This document shows, piece by piece, positions 41,982-51,287 of a DNA stretch of 64,000 nucleotides; positions within the stretch are counted from its first letter, which is position 1, and each line of letters starts with the position of its first letter. The stretch is from JOPF133 sp052144935 (GTDB taxonomy: Bacteria > Acidobacteriota > Terriglobia > Bryobacterales > Bryobacteraceae): contig JBKQPR010000325.1 of the NCBI GenBank assembly GCA_052144935.1, positions 1-64,000 of the forward strand, written 5' to 3'. Below the pieces are notes generated by a model. That model made no database searches. It was not told where the DNA came from and was given only the letters and a program-made list of their open reading frames with translations. Both the position numbers and the translations under genes were made by a program.

Positions 41982-42821
41982 TCACTTCCCGCCCGGCTTC
42001 CATTGCGTGAGCGTCCGCCCATCGCCGGCTGTGCTGCTGAAATCGGCCGGACGCTCGCGCCCCGGCGCCGCGAAGCAGGTCTCCAGCGTGCCGCCCTCCA
42101 GCCGGTAGATTCCGTGCTGCGCCTTGCCCTTCTGGGGTCCGTGCGCGAGAACGTAATTCATCCGGTGCGGCACGGCCGAGCGGTCCACGCGGTAAGCGGC
42201 CCGGAGCATGACCTGCGGTCCCATGGTCACCGTGACCTCGGTGGCCGACGCCGCCCGCTTGCCGTACTTGAGAAACTCCGTTTCCAGCGGGCGGCCGTCC
42301 ATCACGCACGACCCCATCGACCACTCGCCCGCCAATTCCGGGGCCGGATCGCCCTCCGGCCCTGGAACCTCCGCCGCCGCGGTTTCCCCTTTGGCCTGCT
42401 TCGCCCGCGGCGCAGAGGCGCCCCCTGAGGTAGCCTGTGGGGTGCCTTCGGGGCCCATCGCTCCACCGCGCCGCAGCGTTTCCAGAGCCAGGCCGCTCCC
42501 CGGGGTGGTGGCGAACTCGCCGGGCCGCGGGCCGCCCGTGGTGTTCAGGCAGATGCGCCAAGCGTCGCCGTCCAACTCGTAGATGCCGCGGTTGGTATTG
42601 CCCTTCTCCGGACCCTCCGTGAACACCAGGTTGAAGTGTTTGGGCTTCCTGGTGGCATCCACCTCGACCACGCCTTCGTAAGCGGCCCCCATCGAAATGG
42701 TGGTGAAGCGGTCGCCCTTCACCACTACCTGGCCGGAGGGGCTTCCCTCCATCTTCTGCCCGTCCACCTCCAACGAAACGATCGTCCATGTCCCCTGCAG
42801 TGCCTTGATTTCCCACGTCAC
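41982..42821 (-). CDS. two-domain TIGR03067-like protein
   Basis: A 279-residue protein made of two related lipocalin-like domains of the TIGR03067 type. The first starts IKALQGTWTIVSLEVDGQKM and ends GIYELDGDAWRICLNTTGGP. The second starts ELAGEWSMGSCVMDGRPLE and ends GIYRLEGGTLETCFAAPG. A Pro/Gly/Ala linker separates them. The function of the family is unknown. The start is GTG 42821, chosen because GGGGAGG lies about six bases upstream. No signal peptide is visible from this start. A TATAAT lies about 40 bases upstream. Confidence 0.75.
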   Translation of the reverse strand: MTWEIKALQGTWTIVSLEVDGQKMEGSPSGQVVVKGDRFTTISMGAAYEGVVEVDATRKPKHFNLVFTEGPEKGNTNRGIYELDGDAWRICLNTTGGPRPGEFATTPGSGLALETLRRGGAMGPEGTPQATSGGASAPRAKQAKGETAAAEVPGPEGDPAPELAGEWSMGSCVMDGRPLETEFLKYGKRAASATEVTVTMGPQVMLRAAYRVDRSAVPHRMNYVLAHGPQKGKAQHGIYRLEGGTLETCFAAPGRERPADFSSTAGDGRTLTQWKPGGK

Positions 42822-42861
42822 AGTGCACCTCCCCGGCAGCGAAATTGGATCCCAGGGGGGA

Positions 42862-42867
42862 ATTATA
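42862..42867 (-). promoter_or_regulatory. -10 box for the TIGR03067-like gene
   Basis: TATAAT on the minus strand, in a locally AT-rich stretch, placed to give a 5' leader of about 34 bases that includes the GGGGAGG ribosome site. The -35 region is poor. Confidence 0.4.
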
Positions 42868-42913
42868 TCAATTTTGTAGAAGTCGATAGCCAATGGGCTG
42901 GAGTTTTGTCGGA

Positions 42914-43180
42914 GCAAAGTAGAAAGTTCCGGTCCGGCAAAGTAGAAAGTTCCGGTTCCAGACGGCGGCGCCAGCGCACAGCCTGCCATTCCCTCATCTC
43001 CGGTGCTTGCTTCACGCATCGCGGGCCGGGCCCCGTCAGGGCCGCGCCGGGGTTGCGCGCCGAAGGGCAGCCTTGACGGGTGGCCGCGATGCAAGACAAT
43101 GACCTTCGAGGGAATGGCAGGGAACAGCGACAAGATAACAACATCTGATACTCGTCTGAAACCGGAACTTTCTACTTTGC
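42914..43180. mobile_element. IS-end remnant with multiple terminal repeats
   Basis: The 19-mer GCAAAGTAGAAAGTTCCGG occurs at 42914-42932 and 42937-42955, and inverted at 43162-43180; the inner pair is inverted over 28 bases with one mismatch. Inner inverted repeats around CTGCCATTCCCTC (about 42977) and GAGGGAATGGCAG (about 43108) are also present. Repeated terminal motifs of this kind occur at ends of IS21-family elements, but no transposase is present, so this is a MITE-like deletion derivative or relic. Family assignment is inference. Confidence 0.65.
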
Positions 43181-43283
43181 CGCGACACGGTGGCGTGTGA
43201 CGGTTGCCTGGGGGCCGAGCCGGCGTTGGAGGGTTACGCCAGCGTCGGCGTTTGGGCCTACAATACAGATCAGGAGGCTATTC

Positions 43284-43553
43284 ATGTTCACCATGTTGGC
43301 TGTCCTGGTCTACCTCTTGGCGATCGCCGTTCCTCTATACCTTTTGTACCGCTTGGGTTCGCAAGCCTGGTATTGGCACGCGTTGTCCATTGCCGCCGCT
43401 CTGGCGCTGGGGATCGTCCCGACGCCTCCCGAGTGGAAGAGTGCGGGCGTCGACCTGCTTTTCGGATTCGCGCTGACCTTCCTGCTGCTGTGGGGAGTCG
43501 GCGGGCTGGTGGTTTTCCGGCCCCACGTCCACGCGCACGAGAAACACGCATAG
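43284..43553 (+). CDS. small three-helix membrane protein
   Basis: An 89-residue protein with three predicted membrane segments (about residues 4-22, 31-45 and 57-78) and a His-rich C-terminus (HVHAHEKHA). AGGAGG lies seven bases before ATG 43284. Function unknown. The His-rich end might bind metal, which is speculation. Confidence 0.75.
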   Translation: MFTMLAVLVYLLAIAVPLYLLYRLGSQAWYWHALSIAAALALGIVPTPPEWKSAGVDLLFGFALTFLLLWGVGGLVVFRPHVHAHEKHA

Positions 43554-43646
43554 GAGACCCGGTTGGAAGGTCGCCGCGGGGCAAACGCTCGGCCTGCGAT
43601 CCGTTCGCCCGCCCCGCGAGTGCCGCGGCTACCGCCCAGCCTGGCG

Positions 43647-44369
43647 CTAGAAGAATAAGATCACGTCGCTGGCGAACGTAAGCTGGCTGTGCTTCGTGCC
43701 GTTGTTGTAAGCCGGCGCGTCGTAGGAGTGTTCCCAGCGAAGCTCCGGACGGAAGAGGACCGTGGTGCCCACCCAGTGGCCCCAGCCGAGCAGATGCTCC
43801 GAGTACCGGGTCTTGAATCCGGTCCGCTGGCCTACGAAATCGTCGAAGAATTCGTTGCGGAACGAGAAGTAATCGTGCTTCGACGCCTGATACTTCTGGT
43901 AATTGACGATGGCGTAATCCGGCGCATAGCAAGTCACCTGCTCGATGCTCTTGCAGATTGCCCCGTTGGCGCCCGTGATAAGCAAGGCTTGCCCCTCGGG
44001 ATTATTTACATTGGGCGTGTGACTCTCGTATTGGTACCAGGTCTCGGTCGAGGACTGACGAAACCATCTTTATCGGCCATCAATTGATAGCGCCCGGGCT
44101 TCATATCGGGAGCCGCGAAAGCGCCAGCGCCGTCGGTTGTAAGGACGCGATCCGTACCATCGTCCAGGCTGCACCACCACCCGCACACCGTCCAGAGGCG
44201 CTCCCTCGGGGCCCTTGGTCACGCCAAATTAGGTTGCCGAGGCCGCTGGAGCGGGGCCCGAGGCGCCTGCGTCGGGGGCGTTACCCACGACCGATCGACC
44301 GAAACACGCCGCGGCAAACAACGCCCCGGCAAAAATGGAGCGCGCGTAGAATCTATAACTTTGGATCAT
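43647..44369 (-). pseudogene. decayed barrel protein with regulatory-like domain
   Basis: Pieces in several frames on the minus strand recall the barrel-protein genes on the plus strand. A signal-peptide-like start (SIFAGALFAAACFG, from ATG 44369) is followed by a carboxypeptidase-regulatory segment (TDGAGAFAAPDMKPGRYQLM). After a frame change and apparent large deletion comes a barrel C-terminus ending HSQLTFASDVILFF with a terminal Phe. At least two frameshifts and loss of most of the barrel show it is dead. Parts of its tail (from 43985) are still an open frame. Confidence 0.65.
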
Positions 44370-44469
44370 AGATCTCACCGCTACTGAGTTATGAGTAGGA
44401 ACCGTGCGACGAAGACGCAGACTGTTTACACTATCTTCCAGAAGTGTAAGCGAAGGAGGATAAGGATAT

Positions 44470-44667
44470 CGTAAAGATAGCCTAAAAGTTTTGTATGGAG
44501 CCGAAAGATATCTTTTTCGCCGGCGAAGCCGCTGCGGCGCTCGAGCCCGCGGTCTGATCGGCCCCATCCAAAATTTTGATGGTTTCTTTAGGAAATACCC
44601 ACATTATCTTTATGTCTTCCTTATGCCTTGCGGCCAAAAATGGCTAGATCTATGGGAACTTCGAAAG
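44470..44667 (+). promoter_or_regulatory. conserved leader, copy 1
   Basis: About 200 AT-rich bases that recur at 48729-48916 before the second barrel-protein gene. Conserved blocks are GCCTAAAAGTT, TATGGAGCCGAAAGA, then ATCCAAAATTTTGATGG with TTTCTTTAGGAAATACC, ACATTATCTTTAT and CTATGGGAACTTCGAAAG. A middle part of about 40 bases is unlike. It probably holds a promoter and an RNA-level control element; which is not determined. Confidence 0.55.
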
Positions 44668-44746
44668 GCATAAAATCTTTCCGCACGTTCTTCTTTCGGC
44701 CAGCCGGCTTACTGAAAATGGGGCATCGGTTGCACTGTTAGCCGGC

Positions 44747-46777
44747 TTGCTGGCCGCTGGCGCCGCGACCGCCCAACCAAGGTTTGGCGCGCTTACCGGG
44801 TTGATCGTGGATGGCACCAATACGCCAGTCGGTGGCGCAACGATTACCGCCGCGCAACAGGACGGCAGCGCCATTCGCGGCACGATCTCGGGCAGCGATG
44901 GAGTCTATTCGTTTGGCGACGTGGTTCCGGGCACTTACTCGGTGATTGCGCAGGCGCCGGGTCTTCCGGATGTCACCTTTCCAGCCGTGCAAGTAATCGC
45001 GGGACGAGCGGCCAGAGCAGACCTGACGATCGGGCCGTCCACGGCGCCGCTGCCGCCGGCTGTGGTGTCGTCCGAGGCCCCGGCCGCGATTCCGCAGGGC
45101 ACTGTCGCCCGCGGCCCCTCGATCAATCCACAGACCGCCAACGCTGCGATTTCGGACAGCCTCTGGAAGCGGTGGCTAAAGGGAGAACATCTCACCATGC
45201 AGGATCTGGAATCGCCCGCGCCGCTGACGGCATCGGTGCATTCGATCCCTGCCGGCCCGGCGACGTCCCCGTCTGAGGCTCCGTCGATTCCCGACGTTAC
45301 GCCGTTGCCCACTCGCACGGTGCCGGCAGATCCGCCCACCAGCCCGCCCGCGCCGGCCCCTCAGCAGGCCGGGCCGCCCGCTCCGTCTCTTCCGGACGCC
45401 TTGCAAGCACCACCGGCCGCTCCCGCCGTTGACAACGATACGCCGTTCGCCTACGGCGACTTTACCTGGCTCAATGGGACTCCGCGCAACAAAGACACCG
45501 TTCTGGACACGAAATTCTTTACTCCGGAAATTCGGTTCGATACTCACTACATGGAAGATTTCAACCAGCCGATCGACCACACCATCGTCGGGGCGACCGA
45601 GTCGTTCCGCTCCGGCGAAGTCCAGATCGAGCAGGCCAGCGTCGGCGGCGACTTCCATTGGGAGAACATTCGTGGTCGAATCCTGTTCATGTTTGGCATG
45701 TTTGCCACTACGACACCGCGCAATGACGCCAGTTTTGGGGTCGGCCAATGGAACCTTCGCGACGCGTACAAATACGTTTCGGAAGCTTACGGCGGGTACC
45801 ACTTCAACGTGAATCATGGGCTTAACGTGGACGCTGGAATCTTCGTCTCGTACATCGGTCTGTTCAGCTACTACAATTTCGATAACTGGACTTACCAGCC
45901 ATCCTACGTGTCCTCGAACACGCCTTGGTTCTTTAACGGCGTGCGCGTTCAGTGGTTCCCTACACATAAGCTGAAAATCGAACCCTGGTTCATCAACGGA
46001 TGGCAATCCTACGCCAAGTACAACGGCCATCCGGGTTTGGGAGGACAACTTCTGTGGGAGCCGAAAGAATGGTTTAAGCTGGTTGCGAACCAGTATGGCT
46101 ACGGACAGGATAACCTGGGTCTTCCCCACACGGAACGTATTCACACGGACGATAGCATCGAGATCAGGTACTACCACAACTCGGAAAGCACGGGTATCTC
46201 GAAGATGGCATTCTCCCTCACCGCAGACGCGGGATGCCAATATGGCGGCGGCATTCAGTGCACCGGCGCGCCCAGCAAGAACAAGGAATCGTTTGTAGGG
46301 TGGATGCTCTATAACCGGATATGGCTCCGCAGGGATCTGTGGGCCCTCACGCTCGGCGGCGGAGAGATGAGCAACTGGGGCCGCTATCTGACGCTGCTGC
46401 CGCCAATCAATGGGGCCGACGCCGTAACGGGTTCGCCTTACTTCACGCAGCTTCCCGGCCAAAGGGCCCACATGTGGGATAGCACGGTCACCTTGCAGTA
46501 CATGCCCAAACAGTACATCACCTGGTGGGCGGAGGTTGGGTATCGTCACTCCGATATCCCCTACTTCGCCGGGCGCGGCGGGGTCACACCCCCCGGCTTC
46601 CAGCTCGGCGGAACAAATGGCGCTCCTGGGCAGTTCGCCTGTATGAGCGGAGCAGCGTCCGGCGCCAGCGATCTCCCGACTGCGACCACGAATTGCGCCA
46701 GCGCCGGCGGCGTCTGGTTCCCCGACCTTCGCCGCAGCGAAGCGAAGGCCTCCATTGGCGTGATGGTGAAGTTTTAG
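44747..46777 (+). CDS. outer-membrane barrel protein, copy 1, with damaged signal peptide
   Basis: A 676-residue protein: carboxypeptidase-regulatory-like domain (residues about 12-95, GALTGLIVDGTNTPVGGATI), a Pro/Ala-rich linker (about 96-225), and a beta-barrel (about 240-676) ending IGVMVKF. The barrel resembles OmpL/BBP2-type porins. It is a close paralogue of the gene at 49137. Compared with that copy, one base is missing within the signal-peptide region near 44725. The true start is therefore out of frame and translation can only begin at TTG 44747, giving a truncated signal (MLAAGAATAQ). It may be a recent pseudogene, or there may be a sequence error. Confidence 0.75.
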   Translation: MLAAGAATAQPRFGALTGLIVDGTNTPVGGATITAAQQDGSAIRGTISGSDGVYSFGDVVPGTYSVIAQAPGLPDVTFPAVQVIAGRAARADLTIGPSTAPLPPAVVSSEAPAAIPQGTVARGPSINPQTANAAISDSLWKRWLKGEHLTMQDLESPAPLTASVHSIPAGPATSPSEAPSIPDVTPLPTRTVPADPPTSPPAPAPQQAGPPAPSLPDALQAPPAAPAVDNDTPFAYGDFTWLNGTPRNKDTVLDTKFFTPEIRFDTHYMEDFNQPIDHTIVGATESFRSGEVQIEQASVGGDFHWENIRGRILFMFGMFATTTPRNDASFGVGQWNLRDAYKYVSEAYGGYHFNVNHGLNVDAGIFVSYIGLFSYYNFDNWTYQPSYVSSNTPWFFNGVRVQWFPTHKLKIEPWFINGWQSYAKYNGHPGLGGQLLWEPKEWFKLVANQYGYGQDNLGLPHTERIHTDDSIEIRYYHNSESTGISKMAFSLTADAGCQYGGGIQCTGAPSKNKESFVGWMLYNRIWLRRDLWALTLGGGEMSNWGRYLTLLPPINGADAVTGSPYFTQLPGQRAHMWDSTVTLQYMPKQYITWWAEVGYRHSDIPYFAGRGGVTPPGFQLGGTNGAPGQFACMSGAASGASDLPTATTNCASAGGVWFPDLRRSEAKASIGVMVKF

Positions 46778-46866
46778 TGCCGCACCCGAGCGAGTTGGAT
46801 TACGGAGAGCGCTCCCGACGGAAGCCTGGCCGCTGCTCCGCTTTTTGGAAGTAACGGAAGTAACGG

Positions 46867-47595
46867 ATGCGTAATTTACTGGTGCAATCGTTTTGCCTGA
46901 TGGTAGCCGCGGCTGGCCTCATGGCAGCGGATCCGGTTTGGATGAGCAAGCCGCCCGCCCAGTGGACCGACGAGGACGCTAAGCAGATCCTCACCGCGTC
47001 ACCTTGGGTGAAGGAGAATCGAGCCACTATCACGCGCCGGCTGACCGAGGACCAGCTTAGGGAAGGCGGACAAATGGGACAACCCCTCGGCGTCGGCAAT
47101 GAGGGGGTGGACCCGAAGGGCAGCGGACCGAAGCTGTCGCCGAATATCTTCGCGGGCCCCGGAGGCGATGACCGCAGCGCCCGGTCTCTTCCCCAACCCA
47201 TTCGGTTGAAACTGCGTTGGGAGAGTGCCATTCCGGTTCAGATCGCGGAGTTGAAGTCGTACGATGCCGAGCCTCCCACGATGGAGGGCGACGGCTATCG
47301 CATCGCCGTCTACGGCATTCCCGGCGGCGGTTTCAAGGGCGATCCCACGAAACTGGGCGCACCTCTGAAAAATCTAGCCGCTTTAAAGCGCGAGGGGAAA
47401 AAGGACGTGAGGCCGATCAGCGTCGAGGTGTTCCAGCGAGAAAAGGACGTGGTCGTGGTCTATTTGTTTCCTTTGTCCGCGGAAATCACCAGGAAAGACC
47501 GGCAAATTCAATTCGAGGCGCACATCGGGCGGATTGTGGTCGCCCAAACTTTCGAGTTGAGTGAAATGGAGTTTATGGGCAGGCTGGCACTTTAA
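46867..47595 (+). CDS. secreted acidobacterial protein of unknown function, copy 1
   Basis: A 242-residue protein with a signal peptide (residues 1-20) and a conserved opening WMSKPPAQWTDEDAKQILTA, then ITRRLTEDQLREGGQMGQ, GDGYRIAVYGIPGG and a final ELSEMEFMGRLAL. The same type of protein follows the second barrel gene (51288-52010). It starts 89 bp after the barrel gene, on the same strand. Pairing in both duplicated units suggests the two products work together at the envelope. Confidence 0.75.
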   Translation: MRNLLVQSFCLMVAAAGLMAADPVWMSKPPAQWTDEDAKQILTASPWVKENRATITRRLTEDQLREGGQMGQPLGVGNEGVDPKGSGPKLSPNIFAGPGGDDRSARSLPQPIRLKLRWESAIPVQIAELKSYDAEPPTMEGDGYRIAVYGIPGGGFKGDPTKLGAPLKNLAALKREGKKDVRPISVEVFQREKDVVVVYLFPLSAEITRKDRQIQFEAHIGRIVVAQTFELSEMEFMGRLAL

Positions 47596-47654
47596 CGTTA
47601 CGCGGTACGGGATTCTTTAGAGGAGATGAATGAAGGCTTACAATATCCGGGTGG

Positions 47655-47732
47655 CGAGCGCTGGCGTGGATGCCCCAACGGGACCTTCGCCGCGGCCAGG
47701 CCATTCTGAGCGTTGGGGTAATGGTTGAGTTG
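47655..47732 (+). pseudogene. C-terminal fragment of a third barrel gene
   Basis: Read in the frame of the following kinase, this gives WMPQRDLRRGQAILSVGVMV, matching the barrel ends WRPDLRKGQALLSLSIMVKL and FPDLRRSEAKASIGVMVKF of the two full genes. Only about 26 codons remain, without the normal stop, joined to sequence upstream of a KdpD-like gene. Confidence 0.6.
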
Positions 47733-47861
47733 CAGCCTGGTGCATCCGTGATCGGCAACGTCGACAGCTCCGCGGCGGCAGGCGCGATTCCGTCGCTCGG
47801 GTCGCGGTGCCTCGGGATCCCAACGAACCGCGGCAAGAGCCGGGCTTCGCAGTCGCCCACA

Positions 47862-48713
47862 ATGGGCGCCGCGCGAGAATTGCTGAATCGACTCAGGGTT
47901 GGTGCGCCTGCCGTTTTGCCAGGCGGCCTCGCTCTTGCCGGCGTGGCCGTTTCCACCTGGTTATCGTTCCGCTTTGGTCAGAGTTTCGCGTTCACTGGAT
48001 TTCTCCATCTTGTCCTGGTGGTTCTCGCGGCGATGTACGGAGGATTCTGGCAGGCGACTGTGATTTCCGTAGTCGCCGCCGGCTGCTTGAACTACTACTT
48101 CGTGCCGCCGATATACAGTTTCGTCAATAGTCCGGCAAACTGGGTGGCGCTCGGCGCTTTTGAGTTTACCGCTCTGGTGATCAGCCGATTGTCGCTCCGC
48201 GCCCAGGAGCAAGCACTGGAAGCAATCGGCGAGCGCCGCGACATGGAGCGGCTCTACGAGACGTCGCGGCGAATCCTGCTCTTCAGTAATTCGGGCGAGC
48301 CGGGCAGCCTGATCGCTTCACTGATCCAGCAGACCTTCGAGCTTCGAAGCGTGCTCCTGTTCGACGCTGTGCCAAGTACGATGTATCAGAGCGGCGAGTG
48401 CGCTCCAGAAGCCGACCAGCGTACCCGGGATGCGTACTTCCTCGGCGCCGACGCCTTCGATCCCGAGACCGAAAGCTGGTATTGCGCGATTCGCCAGGGC
48501 ACTCGGCTGGTGGGCGGTCTGGCCTTGAGTGGCACCGGAATGAACAAGCTTGCAGCGACGGCGCTGGCATCACTGAGTGGAATCGCGCTGGAACGAGCCC
48601 GCTCCCTGCAAAGGGAGTCGCGTGCGGAAGCGGCTCGTCAGACGGAACAATTGCGCACGGCCGTTCTCGACGCGTTGGCGCACCAATTCAAAACACCCTT
48701 GACCGTAAGGTAA
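47862..48713 (+). pseudogene. truncated KdpD-like sensor histidine kinase
   Basis: About 283 residues: four membrane segments of a DUF4118/KdpD-type sensor (residues about 15-100, GFWQATVISVVAAGCLNYYF), a GAF-like domain (about 125-255), and then the start of a HisKA helix. It stops at HQFKTPLTVR, immediately after the phosphoacceptor-histidine motif. The rest of HisKA and the whole ATPase domain are missing; the second copy of the conserved leader begins 16 bases after the stop. The protein could still be made but cannot phosphorylate itself. Confidence 0.8.
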
Positions 48714-48728
48714 AGAGAGCAAAAATGT

Positions 48729-48916
48729 CGTAAAACCAGCCTAAAAGTTCTTTATGGAGCCGAAAGAGTTTTTTGTAGAGCACTGCTGGGACGTTTGCGA
48801 CGTGATCGGCTTCATCCAAAATTTTGATGGTTTCTTTAGGAAATACCGACATTATCTTTATATGTTCCTTATGCATTGCGGCCAACAATAGCAAGATCTA
48901 TGGGAACTTCGAAAGA
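48729..48916 (+). promoter_or_regulatory. conserved leader, copy 2
   Basis: This matches the leader at 44470-44667 in the same order: GCCTAAAAGTT, TATGGAGCCGAAAGA, ATCCAAAATTTTGATGG, TTTAGGAAATACC and ACATTATCTTTAT, ending CTATGGGAACTTCGAAAG. About 220 further bases separate it from the barrel gene start. That stretch is open in frame with the gene, but lacks a better start than ATG 49137. Confidence 0.55.
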
Positions 48917-49136
48917 TATGAAACTGGAGGCAAGCCGTTTCGACAGAAACCAACAACAGCGTTCGGCTATGTCCGACGAGATGGCCAAATGTTGGACATC
49001 AAGTCCAGAACCAGTGCGGTTTGTTTATCAACGCCAGATACTGTCAGGAAATACTTCAGTTGCGGATTATACGACTTTATGGCGGCGCGGCGTTTGGTCT
49101 CCGATTTGCCCTATGGTCACGCGAGAGGAGCAGTCC

Positions 49137-51179
49137 ATGAGTTCTAGACCTTACGAACGCTCTCGCACTTGGATCTTTCGCCTAGCCGGTTTACCGAAAG
49201 TTAGGCCATTGGTTGCGCTGTTGGCCGGCTTGCTGGCCGTTGGCGGAGCAACTGCCCAACCAAGGTTTGGCGCGCTTACTGGGTTGATCGTGGATGCCAC
49301 CAATAAGCCGGTCGGGGGCGCAACGGTTACCGCCGCGCAACAGGACGGCAGCGCAATTCGCGCCACGATTTCGGGCAGCGACGGAGTCTACTCGTTTGCC
49401 GACATGGTTCCCGGCACTTACTCGGTAATCGCGCGCGTGCCCGGTCATCCCGGCGTTACCATTCCGTCAGTGCAAGTAACTGCTGGAGAGGGCGCCAGGG
49501 CAGACGTGACAGTCGGGCCGTCCACGGCGCCTCTCCCGGTCGCTGCGCCGGCTACCGAAACCGCCGTGGGAAATGCACAGCCGGCGCCTGCCCATGCCCT
49601 GTCACAGTTGCCCCTTCACGCATCCATGTCCGCTCCGGCATTGAGTACCTTCCCCTCGCGGCCCTCGCCGGCAAGTGGCCCTTTAGCAGCGGGAGCGCCG
49701 CCCGGCGGACTCGCACCGGCGAATGGGCCGAAACCCGAGACAGCGCCCGACCCCTCGATTCCCCAAGCAGCGCAGGCCGCGTCCGCTCCGCCGGCGCCAC
49801 CTGCCCCCCAGACCGCTCCTGCCGCTCCCGCGGTGGATACGGTCACACCGTTTGCGGACACCGATTGGACTTGGCTTAACGGTATCAGCCGCCAGCACGA
49901 CACTCCGCTGGATACGAAGTACTTCAGTCCGGAATTCAGAGCTGACACGTTCTTCGGGGAGGATTTCAATCAACCGAAGGACCACTCCATGGGTGGGTCT
50001 AGCGAGGTTTTCCGGAACGGCGAGGTCCAGTTGGAGGATTTGTCCATCGGCGGCGACTTTCACGCCGGCAACATGCGCGGCAGGGTGCTGGCTCTGTTCG
50101 GAATGTTCTCCGCCACCACGGTGCGCAACGATGCCAGTCCGGCTGTCGGTCAATGGGATGTCCGCGCCGCTTACAAATACGTATCGGAAGCCTACGGCGG
50201 ATACCATTTCGATGTAAACCACGGGATCAATATCGATGCTGGCATCTTCGTGTCCTATGTCGGCCTTTTCAGCTATCATAATTTCGATAACTGGGCCTAT
50301 CAGCCGTCCTATGTTTCGTCTAACACCCCTTGGTTCTTCAACGGAGTGCGGATACAGTGGTTTCCCACCAACCACCTCAAGATCGAACCATGGTTCATCA
50401 ACGGCTGGCAGTCCTATAACAAGTACAATAGTCACCCAGGCCTGGGCGGCCAGTTGAAATGGACGCCAAAACCGTGGATGAATGTCATCGCCAACCAATA
50501 CGGCTTCGGGGAAGATAACGTAGGCCTTCCTCGCCGGACACGTTACCACACGGATGACAGCATCGAAATCAAATACTATGACAAGCCAAAAGTTGGCAAC
50601 GGTATAGACAAGATCGCATTCACCTTTACCGGCGATCTGGGATGCGAAACCGGTAACGGAGTGAGTTGCGCCGGCGACCATCCCTATGACGCCGTTACCG
50701 GAAAGGGCGGCCCGAAGCAGTCCTTCGTGGGCTATATGCTCTACAATCGCTGGTGGTGGCATAAGGACCTTCTGGCGGCCACACTCGGCGGCGGACAGAT
50801 TAACAACCCGGGCCGCTACCTGACGCTGGTACTTCCCATCAATGGAGCCGATGCGATTTCGGGGACACCCTACTTTCCGGCGTATCCCGGAGCGCCGTTC
50901 AAAGCGTACGACGGCACCGCCACCCTCGACTGGATGCCTAGCCAGTTCACCACTTTCCGGCTGGAATTCGGCTATCGCCATGCGAATGTGCCGTATTGGT
51001 CGGGCCGCGATGGAATCACGCCGCCCGGCGGCAACAACGGGTATCCGGCTGATTTCGTCTGCAATGACGGCACCCCGTCCGTGACCCTCACGGGTTGTGG
51101 AAACGACGGCGGCCTCTGGAGGCCGGATTTGCGCAAAGGGCAGGCGCTGTTGTCGCTTTCGATAATGGTTAAACTGTAG
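49137..51179 (+). CDS. outer-membrane barrel protein, copy 2
   Basis: A 680-residue protein with an intact signal peptide (LPKVRPLVALLAGLLAVGG), a carboxypeptidase-regulatory-like domain (FGALTGLIVDATNKPVGGAT), a Pro/Ala-rich linker and a BBP2/OmpL-like beta-barrel ending LLSLSIMVKL. GAGAGGAG lies six bases before ATG 49137. The 87-codon upstream extension (to 48876) is judged non-coding. Proteins of this type are porin-like and their substrate is unknown. It is about two-thirds identical by eye to the copy at 44747 in the barrel, for example YKYVSEAYGGYHF in both. Confidence 0.85.
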   Translation: MSSRPYERSRTWIFRLAGLPKVRPLVALLAGLLAVGGATAQPRFGALTGLIVDATNKPVGGATVTAAQQDGSAIRATISGSDGVYSFADMVPGTYSVIARVPGHPGVTIPSVQVTAGEGARADVTVGPSTAPLPVAAPATETAVGNAQPAPAHALSQLPLHASMSAPALSTFPSRPSPASGPLAAGAPPGGLAPANGPKPETAPDPSIPQAAQAASAPPAPPAPQTAPAAPAVDTVTPFADTDWTWLNGISRQHDTPLDTKYFSPEFRADTFFGEDFNQPKDHSMGGSSEVFRNGEVQLEDLSIGGDFHAGNMRGRVLALFGMFSATTVRNDASPAVGQWDVRAAYKYVSEAYGGYHFDVNHGINIDAGIFVSYVGLFSYHNFDNWAYQPSYVSSNTPWFFNGVRIQWFPTNHLKIEPWFINGWQSYNKYNSHPGLGGQLKWTPKPWMNVIANQYGFGEDNVGLPRRTRYHTDDSIEIKYYDKPKVGNGIDKIAFTFTGDLGCETGNGVSCAGDHPYDAVTGKGGPKQSFVGYMLYNRWWWHKDLLAATLGGGQINNPGRYLTLVLPINGADAISGTPYFPAYPGAPFKAYDGTATLDWMPSQFTTFRLEFGYRHANVPYWSGRDGITPPGGNNGYPADFVCNDGTPSVTLTGCGNDGGLWRPDLRKGQALLSLSIMVKL

Positions 51180-51287
51180 GCAAGGGTTTCGCCCGTGAAG
51201 CCCTCCCCGGATATGGAAGTCAAAAGCCAGAAGTTCGGAACGACACCACGGTGTGCCAGCCGCTTTACGGTGTTAGGAAGGTAATGA

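Noticed and set aside
48876..49136. N-terminal extension of barrel protein copy 2
   Set aside because: ATG 49137 has a strong GAGAGGAG site and begins a normal signal peptide. The extension lies in the conserved leader region and has no export signal of its own.
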